Source: UBA1429 sp964482225
GTDB lineage: Bacteria; Chloroflexota; Anaerolineae; UBA1429
Direction: 5' to 3'
DNA: 64,000 bases
Assembly (NCBI GenBank): GCA_964482225.1
Contig: CAYZWT010000019.1
Coordinates: 9,900-73,899 of the forward strand
In this document: positions 48,115-55,749 of the stretch, one piece after another
How positions within the stretch are numbered: position 1 is the stretch's first letter
Layout of the letters: the number at the start of each line of letters is the position of its first letter
Made by a program: the position numbers and the translations under genes
Notes under the pieces: model-generated
Told to the model about the DNA's origin: nothing
The model's input: the letters and a program-made list of their open reading frames with translations, nothing else
Database searches by the model: none

Positions 48115-49887
48115 GTGAAACAGTTATTGCGCTCCTTTCGCTATCTCAAGCCCTATTGGCCCCTGGCTCTAGGCTCGCTGCTCAGCATGTTCCTATCGGC
48201 GGGCGCCATGCTGTTCCTGCCGCGCCTGCAGCAAATGGCCATAGACCAGGGTATCTCCCAGGGCGATATGGGCGTGGTCTGGCGTTTGGCGATCGTGGCG
48301 GTCGGCCTGGCCCTGGTGCGCGGGCTGTTCCAGTTCGGCCAAGGCGCCCTTGCCATCCGTTCTGCCCAGGGCGTGGCTTTTGACATGCGCAACGATGTCT
48401 ATGGCAAGATCCAGTCTCTCTCCTTCAGCTATCACGACAAGATCCACACCGGCCAACTGCTGACCCGCGCCACCTCGGATGTGGATCGCGTGCAGGGGTT
48501 CATCGGGCACGGCGCCGTGATGCTGCTCTCGGCGGTGTTCATGATCGGCGGCTCGGTCGTGCTGCTCTTTAGCCTGAATGCGCGCCTGGCGCGGATCATG
48601 CTGATCATGGTGCCCGTCACCCTGGCGCTCTTTGCCCTCTTTGCCAGGGCCGCCTTTCCGCTCTTTCGCGAGGTGCAACGCAAGCTCGACGACCTGAACA
48701 CGGTGCTACAAGAGAACTTTGCCGGCATCCGCGTGATCAAGTCGTTCGTACGCGAGGCCCACGAGGCGCACCGCTATGAAAAGGTCAACCTCGAGTTCTA
48801 TGACCTGAATATTCGCGTCAACAACATCCTGTCGTTGGCCTTTCCCACCATCTTTGGCGTGCTGAATGTCGCCACCCTGGCGATCTACTGGATGGGTGGC
48901 CTGCAGGTGATCGGCGAGACCCTGACACTGGGCGAGCTGGTGGCCTTTGCCACCTATCTGGGCATGGCCTTTTTCCCCGTGCTGATGATCGGGTTCATCG
49001 TCACCATGCTCTCCAGCGCCTCAGCCTCGGCGGTGCGCATTTTCGAGCTGCTGGACGCCGAATCCGAGGTGGTGGAGCAACCCGGCGCCATCGCGCTGCC
49101 GCCCGTGCAGGGGCGCATCGCCTTTGAGCACGTCACCTTTCGTTACTATGAGGGGGGCGAGCCGGTGCTGGATGACGTGAGCTTTGAGGTGGAGCCGGGG
49201 CAGACCCTGGCGCTGCTGGGCACCACGGGCTCGGGTAAATCCACCATCATCAACCTGATCCCGCGCTTTTACGACGTGCGCGAGGGGGGCATCCGTATAG
49301 ACGGCTACGATACCCGCCAGGTGACGCTGGAATCGCTGCGCAGCCAGATCGGCATCGTGCTACAAGAGACCAACCTGTTCGATGGCGCCATCCGCGATAA
49401 CATCGCCTTTGGCTGCCCTCAGGCCACGCAGGAAGAGATCGAGCGCGCGGCGCGGGCCGCCGAGGCCCACGATTTCATCGTCGGCTTTCCCGATGGCTAT
49501 GAGACCCATGTGGGCGAGCGTGGCGTCAACCTCTCCGGCGGGCAAAAGCAGCGCATCGCCATCGCCCGCGCTTTGCTGCTGAACCCGGCCATCCTGATCC
49601 TGGATGACGCCACCTCTAGCGTGGACCTGGCCACCGAGCTTCGCATCCAAAAGGCGCTGGACCACCTGATGCAGGGGCGCACCAGCATCGTCGTGGCGCA
49701 GCGGGTGGCGACGGTGCTGAACGCCGACCAGATCCTGGTGCTGGACAAGGGGCGCATTGTGGCCCGTGGCGCCCATGAAGAGCTGATCCGCAGCAGCGAG
49801 CTGTATGCCGAGATCTATTCCTCGCAGTTGCAGGACGACCGCTACCTGCTACAGCAGGCCGAAATCACCCGGGAGGTTACCCCATGA
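48115..49887 (+). CDS. Heterodimeric ABC exporter subunit, degenerate ATP site (first half)
   Basis: 590 residues: an ABC type-1 transmembrane domain (about 1-310, six helices) and a nucleotide-binding domain with Walker A LLGTTGSGKST (about 366-376), Q-loop, signature LSGGQKQR (about 473) and Walker B ILILDDATSSVD. The residue after the Walker B aspartate is Asp, not Glu, the mark of the non-catalytic site in TM287/288- and BmrCD-like pairs. GTG start with GAGGAG upstream. The second half starts within its last 4 bp (ATGA). It exports drugs, lipids or peptides. Confidence 0.94.
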   Translation: MKQLLRSFRYLKPYWPLALGSLLSMFLSAGAMLFLPRLQQMAIDQGISQGDMGVVWRLAIVAVGLALVRGLFQFGQGALAIRSAQGVAFDMRNDVYGKIQSLSFSYHDKIHTGQLLTRATSDVDRVQGFIGHGAVMLLSAVFMIGGSVVLLFSLNARLARIMLIMVPVTLALFALFARAAFPLFREVQRKLDDLNTVLQENFAGIRVIKSFVREAHEAHRYEKVNLEFYDLNIRVNNILSLAFPTIFGVLNVATLAIYWMGGLQVIGETLTLGELVAFATYLGMAFFPVLMIGFIVTMLSSASASAVRIFELLDAESEVVEQPGAIALPPVQGRIAFEHVTFRYYEGGEPVLDDVSFEVEPGQTLALLGTTGSGKSTIINLIPRFYDVREGGIRIDGYDTRQVTLESLRSQIGIVLQETNLFDGAIRDNIAFGCPQATQEEIERAARAAEAHDFIVGFPDGYETHVGERGVNLSGGQKQRIAIARALLLNPAILILDDATSSVDLATELRIQKALDHLMQGRTSIVVAQRVATVLNADQILVLDKGRIVARGAHEELIRSSELYAEIYSSQLQDDRYLLQQAEITREVTP

Positions 49888-51758
49888 GACGTCCGGGCGC
49901 CCTCGAGGTGCAAAAGCCGCAGGACGTGGGCCAAGTGTTGCGCCGTCTGGCCCCCTATTTCAGTCCCTTCAAGCATCGCCTGATCGCCATCGCAGTGCTG
50001 CTGGTGCTGGGCACCCTGACCGATCTGGCCGCCCCGTACCTGATCGGCGTTGCCATTGACCAGTTCATCGCCCTGCCCGAGGGCGGCATGCCCTTCTGGC
50101 TGGGCTGGCTGGTGGGGCCGGATGCCGGCCGCGCCTCTGGGCTGGCCATCGCCATGTTGACCCTGCTGGCGATGTATGCCATCTCGTGGGTGCTGAACGT
50201 GACCCAGTTCCGGCTGATGGTGCGCGTCAGCCAGCGAGTGCTGCTGACCATGCGCGCCCAGATCCTGGACCAGCTCCACCTCCTCTCGCTGGATTTCTTT
50301 GACCAACACCAGGCGGGCGATCTGATGAGCCGCCTGACCAACGACACCCAGGTGATCAACGACATGTTCGGCCAGGGGTTGATGCGCATCCTGCGCATGA
50401 GCCTGAGCCTGGTGGGCATCGTGATCGCCATGCTCGCCCTGAACTGGCGGCTGGCCCTGGCCTCTTTTGCCATCCTGCCGGTGATCCTGGCGGCCACGGC
50501 CTACTTTTCGGGGCGGGTGCGCCGCGCCTATCGCGAGACCCGCAAGACCATCGGCGCCGTCAGCGCCGAGTTGCAGGAGAACATCTCGGGCATCCGCGAG
50601 GTGCAGGCCTTTGCCCGCGAGAACGAGACCATCGGTGAGTTCCGCGAGGTAAACCGGCGCAACCGCAACGCCGTGGTCAACGCCGAGACGATCAGCGCGC
50701 TCTTTATGCCCGTGCTGGATGTGCTCAGCACCGTGGCGGCGGCGGTGGTGATCGGGTTCGGGGGCTATCTGGTGCTGGGCTTTGACCCGCCGCTGGTGAG
50801 CGTGGGCATTATTGTGGCGTTCCTGAACTATGTGCGGCGCTTTTACGACCCGATCCGCGAGATGGCCAACCTCTGGGGCCAGATGCAATCGGCCATCGCG
50901 GGCTCGGAGCGCATTTTCGAGCTGCTGGATACCGAGCAGAGCGTCAAGGATCGGCCCGACCCAAGCTGCCTGCCCAGCGTGCTGGAAGGGCGCGTCGTGT
51001 ATGAGGACGTCTCCTTCCGCTACAAGGAGGACGAGCCCGTTCTGGATCATGTCAACGCCGTGATCGAGCCGGGGCAGATGATCGCGCTGGTGGGACCCAC
51101 CGGCGCGGGCAAAACGACCTTTGTGAACCTGCTGTTGCGCCTGTATGACGTCCAGAGCGGCAGCATCCGCATTGACGGCTGCGATGTCCGGGATGTATCC
51201 CAGGCCACCCTGCGCGAGGCCATCGGCATGGTGCCCCAGGATACCTACCTGTTCTCGTCCACTATCATGGAGAATATCCGCTACGGGCGACTGGACGCCA
51301 CGGATGAAGAGGTGATGGAGGCGGCGCGCGTCGCCAATGCGGACGGGTTCATCCGGCGGTTGCCCGAGGGCTATCAGACCCAGGTGGGTGAGCGCGGCTC
51401 AAACCTGAGCCAGGGCCACCGCCAGATGATCGCCATCTCGCGGGCGATCCTGAACTCGCCCAAGATCCTGGTGCTGGACGAGGCCACCAGTTCGGTGGAT
51501 ACCCGCACCGAGCTCTTGATCCAGGAGGCGCTGGACAAGCTCATGTCCGAGCGCACCAGCGTCGTGATCGCCCACCGGCTGAGCACCATCCGCAAGGCCG
51601 ACCAGATCCTGGTCATCCAGGATGGCCAGATCGTCGAGCGGGGCACTCATACGGAGCTGTTGACGCACGAGGGAGTCTATCGCGAGCTGTACATGAGCCA
51701 GTTCCGCCGCCAAGAGGGGATGTTCGAGCCCGCCGAGGCGGCTGCGCCGGGGGCCTGA
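49884..51758 (+). CDS. Heterodimeric ABC exporter subunit, catalytic ATP site (second half)
   Basis: 624 residues: six-helix transmembrane domain (about 20-330) and nucleotide-binding domain with Walker A LVGPTGAGKTT (about 400), signature NLSQGHRQ (about 508) and Walker B ILVLDEATSSVD (about 527) with the catalytic glutamate. The signature deviates from LSGGQ; this is expected in the partner that faces the degenerate site. Together with the preceding protein it forms an asymmetric exporter. It overlaps the first gene by 4 bp and ends at a clear terminator (51779-51812). Regulation by the upstream MarR protein is likely. Confidence 0.94.
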   Translation: MRRPGALEVQKPQDVGQVLRRLAPYFSPFKHRLIAIAVLLVLGTLTDLAAPYLIGVAIDQFIALPEGGMPFWLGWLVGPDAGRASGLAIAMLTLLAMYAISWVLNVTQFRLMVRVSQRVLLTMRAQILDQLHLLSLDFFDQHQAGDLMSRLTNDTQVINDMFGQGLMRILRMSLSLVGIVIAMLALNWRLALASFAILPVILAATAYFSGRVRRAYRETRKTIGAVSAELQENISGIREVQAFARENETIGEFREVNRRNRNAVVNAETISALFMPVLDVLSTVAAAVVIGFGGYLVLGFDPPLVSVGIIVAFLNYVRRFYDPIREMANLWGQMQSAIAGSERIFELLDTEQSVKDRPDPSCLPSVLEGRVVYEDVSFRYKEDEPVLDHVNAVIEPGQMIALVGPTGAGKTTFVNLLLRLYDVQSGSIRIDGCDVRDVSQATLREAIGMVPQDTYLFSSTIMENIRYGRLDATDEEVMEAARVANADGFIRRLPEGYQTQVGERGSNLSQGHRQMIAISRAILNSPKILVLDEATSSVDTRTELLIQEALDKLMSERTSVVIAHRLSTIRKADQILVIQDGQIVERGTHTELLTHEGVYRELYMSQFRRQEGMFEPAEAAAPGA

Positions 51759-51778
51759 TTGCCCACTCCGAGCGCAAG

Positions 51779-51812
51779 ACGGGCCGACGCCTTATGGTGT
51801 CGGCCCGTTTGT
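51779..51812. terminator. Intrinsic terminator of the ABC exporter operon
   Basis: Stem ACGGGCCGACGCC / GGTGTCGGCCCGT with loop TTAT (one G-U pair), then TTTGTC. It lies between convergent genes. Confidence 0.75.
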
Positions 51813-51823
51813 CGTACCTGGGC

Positions 51824-53161
51824 CTACGCGCCCCCGCCCCAGGCCAGGGTGGCGACGGTCTTGGCCGGGATGGCGGCGCGCACGAGCCAGCCGGGCCAGG
51901 CAAGGATGCACGCACGGGCTTCTTGCGTCTGGTTCACCACGATGGCCACCATCTCGCCATCGGGGTTCTGGAAAGCGGCCTGGGTCAGCGTCGCGGGCGA
52001 GCCAGGATCGCAGGCGATGCGCCGGGCCCCGGCCCGCACAAAGCGGGTGATCTGGCCCAGCATATAGTACTCGGGTATATACCAGACCTCATTGGGGTCC
52101 AGGCGGCTGACGGTCACAATCGTTGGGCTGCAACTGTGAGGGCCGGGATTGGGCTCTTGCACGTCGTTCAGGCAGGTGACCCAGGCGCTATAGCTGCGCG
52201 AATCGTTGCGCAGGTATTGCAGGATGCGCTCGATGCCACGCGTTCCCCAGGTCGAGTGCTCGGTCATATAGACCGGCTTGTCGGGGTAGTCGCGATGCAG
52301 GGCGCCCATCTCGGAGGGCTCGCCCTCGTAATCGTGAAAGGCGACGCCGTCGGTAGCGGCATAGCCCTTGGGATCGCCGAGGATGCGCCCCGGAACGGTC
52401 ATGGCCTCGGCAAAGTTGTGGTCAAAGATCCAGATCTCGGTCTCGAGGTTGTGCCGGTCAAACTCCTCGCGCACCTCCAGCAGCAGGCGCCGCTGATCCT
52501 CCCAGCTATAGTAGCAGGTGGGGTAGCCCGGATGTGGGAACATGGGCTCGTTCTGCAGGGTAAAGGCGTGGATGGGGATGCCCTGTTCCTGATAGGCCTG
52601 GATGGCCATGCGATAGTAGCGGGCCGCCGTGGCGTAATACCCGGGCAGCAGGTGGCCGCCGCACATGCTATCGTTGGATTTCATCCAGCCGGGGGGACTC
52701 CAGGGTGAGGCGAAAAAGCGCAGCTCCGGGTTGATGGCCAGCGCCTCGTGCAGCACCTCCAGGATGTGCAGGTCAATGTCCTTCTGGATGCTGAAATGGG
52801 CCAGCTCCGGGTCCTTTTGGCCGGGGGGCATGTCGTCGTAAGAGTAGTAGGGCGCCGAGGTAAAGTCCGAGGCGCCAAAGCAGATGCGCATCAAGTTCCA
52901 ACCGATGCCCTCCTGGGGGTGCACCAGGTCGCGCAGCACGCGGCGGCGTAGCTCGGGCGCCATGCGCATCAGGTGATAGACGCTGGCCTCCTCAAAGGAG
53001 GAGCCCATGCCGAGGATGGACTGGTAGCGTTGCGACGGGTCCAGGCGGGCCGCCTCAGCCGGGGCAACGCTCACCGGCGTCGCAACGAGGTCGGGCTGGC
53101 GGCTGAGGCGATGTTGCTCCGCGTCCTCCGAGGTAAACCAGACTTGTACGTTCGGACTCAT
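51824..53161 (-). CDS. Glycoside hydrolase family 30
   Basis: 445 residues without a signal peptide. Barrel landmarks: YQSILGMGSSFEEASVYHL (about 46-64), FFASPWSPPGWMKSN (149-163), the acid/base Glu205 in LQNEPMF and the nucleophile Glu301 in YMTEHST, then a C-terminal beta-sandwich. GH30 includes glucosylceramidase, beta-1,6-glucanase, beta-xylosidase and beta-fucosidase activities; specificity cannot be told from the sequence. ATG at 53161 with AAAGGAG upstream. The GH32 gene ends 40 bp upstream, so the two are probably co-transcribed. Confidence 0.92.
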   Translation of the reverse strand: MSPNVQVWFTSEDAEQHRLSRQPDLVATPVSVAPAEAARLDPSQRYQSILGMGSSFEEASVYHLMRMAPELRRRVLRDLVHPQEGIGWNLMRICFGASDFTSAPYYSYDDMPPGQKDPELAHFSIQKDIDLHILEVLHEALAINPELRFFASPWSPPGWMKSNDSMCGGHLLPGYYATAARYYRMAIQAYQEQGIPIHAFTLQNEPMFPHPGYPTCYYSWEDQRRLLLEVREEFDRHNLETEIWIFDHNFAEAMTVPGRILGDPKGYAATDGVAFHDYEGEPSEMGALHRDYPDKPVYMTEHSTWGTRGIERILQYLRNDSRSYSAWVTCLNDVQEPNPGPHSCSPTIVTVSRLDPNEVWYIPEYYMLGQITRFVRAGARRIACDPGSPATLTQAAFQNPDGEMVAIVVNQTQEARACILAWPGWLVRAAIPAKTVATLAWGGGA

Positions 53162-53201
53162 CGCATTCGCTCCTTTGGTTACTCTCCGGGGCGCCGCCCC
53201 G

Positions 53202-54587
53202 CTAACAACCGCTGCTCTTCCAGATGCCATCCATGCGCCAGGCGTCCAGTGCCAGCAGCCGCGCCGAGCCGCCGGATGCCACCAAGGCCACCTGGATGCT
53301 ATCCTCGCGGGTGGGATAGACCCTGGCCGTGAGGCAGGCCCGTTCATTGGCAAACACCTCGATCACCGATTCGTCCAGGAACACGCGCAGAGAGAGGGGC
53401 TCGCCCTGCAAATCCAGCGGCGCCTCGGCCAAGCGGCCCTCGGTCTCGGGGGCCAGGCTGGCGGCGCGTGAATCGACCACGAGTTGTTGCCGAGCCGCCT
53501 CGTAAGAGATGGTCACGCCCTCGGCGCCATCGGGGCTGCGCCGCACGGCCAGGCCGACCGTCTGGGCCTGCTGGGGGTCCAGCTCGGCGCTCAATTCCAG
53601 GCAGGCCCCGCGCACCGGCGCCAGGGGCATGAGGCCCTCGATGGCGCCGGGCTGCACGCGCACATGCTCCCGGCGCAGGCTCGCCAGCTCGGGCACGGGG
53701 CGCTGGCGCAGGCTCCCATCGGCGGCCAGGGATAGCTCGCGGGGCAGAGATTGCACCCCCGCCCAGCCGGCGGCCAGGGTAGCCTCCTGGTTGCGCCCCT
53801 CCAGCAGCCAGCCCAGGCAGATGCGCCGCCCGCTTTCGTCAATGAACGCCTGGGGCGCATAGTAGAGACCGCCGTGATCCAGCAGGCCGTGCTGCTGGGG
53901 CGTAAAGCGATGATCGGCATAGCGCCCCGTGAAATAGTGGGCCTGGCGAAAGGGCTCGGGTGAAAAGAGCAACAGGTGCCGGTCGCCCAGGGGCAGGAAA
54001 TTGGGGCACTCCCAGTTGTGGCCCGTCTCCTCGATCTTGCCCTCGCACAAGAGCCCGAGGTACTCCCAGCGCTCCAGATCGGGCGAGCGATACAGCAGGA
54101 TCGCGCCGCCCCGTCCCCGGATGCCAGAGCCCAGCGCCATATACCAGCCGTCGCCCTCGCGCCACACGCATGGATCGCGAAAGCCGGTGACCTCCAGCCC
54201 CTCGGGCGGCCCGGCGATGACAGGGTTGCACGGCGATTTGCGCCACACGATCATCTCGTCGTCGCTGCTCGCCAGGCATTGCACCTCGGGCCGCACGCCG
54301 GTATAGACCAGGGTGGGCACACCGTCGCGGTTCACGGCGCAGCCGCTCCACACGCCGTCCTTGTCGGGGCCGCCCGGCGTGGGCGCCAGGGCGATGGGTT
54401 GGTGCACCCAGTGCACCAGATCGCGGCTGGTGGCATGGCCCCAGTGCATGGGCCCCCAGTTGGCCGAGTTGGGGTGGTACTGGTAAAAGAGGTGATAGAC
54501 GCCCTTCCACTGGATCAGGCCGTTGGGGTCGTTCATCCAGTTGGCCAGGGGCAGGAAATGGTATTGGGGCCGATGACGCAGATCCAT
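53202..54587 (-). CDS. Glycoside hydrolase family 32 (beta-fructofuranosidase)
   Basis: 461 residues. Five-bladed propeller with the nucleophile Asp20 in WMNDPNG, transition-state Asp in FRDP (136-139) and acid/base Glu193 in WECP, followed by a C-terminal beta-sandwich (about 330-461). It hydrolyses sucrose, raffinose-type sugars or fructans. No signal peptide, so intracellular, implying import of the sugar. ATG at 54587 with AAGGAGG upstream; the frame runs further upstream but without protein-like sequence. First gene of a pair with the GH30 gene and divergent from the aldo/keto reductase. Confidence 0.94.
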   Translation of the reverse strand: MDLRHRPQYHFLPLANWMNDPNGLIQWKGVYHLFYQYHPNSANWGPMHWGHATSRDLVHWVHQPIALAPTPGGPDKDGVWSGCAVNRDGVPTLVYTGVRPEVQCLASSDDEMIVWRKSPCNPVIAGPPEGLEVTGFRDPCVWREGDGWYMALGSGIRGRGGAILLYRSPDLERWEYLGLLCEGKIEETGHNWECPNFLPLGDRHLLLFSPEPFRQAHYFTGRYADHRFTPQQHGLLDHGGLYYAPQAFIDESGRRICLGWLLEGRNQEATLAAGWAGVQSLPRELSLAADGSLRQRPVPELASLRREHVRVQPGAIEGLMPLAPVRGACLELSAELDPQQAQTVGLAVRRSPDGAEGVTISYEAARQQLVVDSRAASLAPETEGRLAEAPLDLQGEPLSLRVFLDESVIEVFANERACLTARVYPTREDSIQVALVASGGSARLLALDAWRMDGIWKSSGC

Positions 54588-54739
54588 CGAGAGCTGCCTC
54601 CTTGTAGGCATGATGGCGACACGGGGCATGGTAACACAAAAGGGGCGGCAGGGCACGCGCATTCGCTGGCGCCCGCGCTCTGGCTCTGGTACACTGGGCG
54701 CATAGAGCACCCAGACCTCGTTCACAAGGAGCAGTTCCC

Positions 54740-55678
54740 ATGCGCTATCGCAAGCTAGGCCGCACCGGATTGGATGTCTCGCTGGTAGGCTTGGGCACGG
54801 GCGGGCCCTCGCAACTGGGCCAAGCCACGGGCCGCGCCCCCTCTGAGTCGTTCCGCGTGGTGCACGCCGCGCTGGACCTGGGCATCAACATTTTTGACAC
54901 CTCACCCGCCTATCGCGAGAGCGAGATGCTGCTGGGCCAGGCGTTGCAGGGCATCCCCCGCCACCGCTACATCCTGGCAACAAAGTTCAACCCGGGGCGG
55001 ATCGCGCCGGACGCGGGCCCCGAGGCGTTCACCGAGCAACTGGAGAACAGCCTGCGCTACCTGCACACCGACCATATCGAGGTGCTCCAGTATCACGGCA
55101 TCGCGCCGGAGCAGTATCGCTCCATCGTTGATCGCTTTTACCCGGCGGCGCTAGAGGCCCAGCGCCAGGGCAAGATCGGCCACATCGGCATCACCGAGAC
55201 CATGGGCACCGACGTACACCACGAGATGCTGGAGACGGCCCTGGAGGATGACCTGTTCGACACGTTCATGATCCACTATGGCCTCTTGAACCAGCTTGCC
55301 GAGGGCAAGGTCTTTCCCATGGCCCAGGAGCGCAATGTGGGGGTGTTCGTCATGGGGCCGGTGCGCATGTCGCTGCGCACGCCCGAGGAGGCGGTCAGCC
55401 GCATCAACCATTTCATTGACGAGGGCTGGCTGGATATCCCCCGCCCCGAGGTGAGCGACCCTTTGGGCATGGGCCGGGTGAGCGAGCCCACCGCCGATGT
55501 GACCCGGGTGGCCTACCGGTTCGCCGCCGCCCACCCCGCCGTCTCGACCATGCTGGTGGGCACGGGCAACCCCGACCATCTACGGGCCAACGTGGAGGAC
55601 GTGCTCTCGGGCGAGTTGACGCCCGAGGAGTTGGCCTACCTGCGCGAGACCTACGGCAGCCTGGCCTGGCACCAGTAG
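54740..55678 (+). CDS. Aldo/keto reductase
   Basis: 312 residues, (beta/alpha)8 barrel of the AKR superfamily. It begins MRYRKLGRTGLDVSLVGLGT. Catalytic tetrad members are visible: Asp in NIFDTSPAY (Asp/Tyr pair), Lys in LATKFNPG and His in VLQYHGI. It should reduce aldehydes or ketones, or oxidise sugars, with NADPH. AAGGAG lies upstream of the ATG and an extended -10 (TGGTACACT) lies about 45 bp upstream. It is divergent from the GH32 gene and may act on sugars. Confidence 0.93.
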   Translation: MRYRKLGRTGLDVSLVGLGTGGPSQLGQATGRAPSESFRVVHAALDLGINIFDTSPAYRESEMLLGQALQGIPRHRYILATKFNPGRIAPDAGPEAFTEQLENSLRYLHTDHIEVLQYHGIAPEQYRSIVDRFYPAALEAQRQGKIGHIGITETMGTDVHHEMLETALEDDLFDTFMIHYGLLNQLAEGKVFPMAQERNVGVFVMGPVRMSLRTPEEAVSRINHFIDEGWLDIPRPEVSDPLGMGRVSEPTADVTRVAYRFAAAHPAVSTMLVGTGNPDHLRANVEDVLSGELTPEELAYLRETYGSLAWHQ

Positions 55679-55693
55679 TAGCAGGCCTGGATT

Positions 55694-55745
55694 GGAGGGG
55701 CATAGCACGCTATGCCTCATAGCACGCTATGCCCCTCCTTTATTG
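55694..55745. terminator. Terminator between aldo/keto reductase and beta-mannosidase genes
   Basis: GGAGGGGCATAGCACGCTAT (from 55694) pairs with 55718-55738 over 21 bp with two central mismatches, loop CCT, then TTTATT. Internal repeats of CATAGCACGCTATG are notable. It serves convergent genes. Confidence 0.75.
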
Positions 55746-55749
55746 GCGT

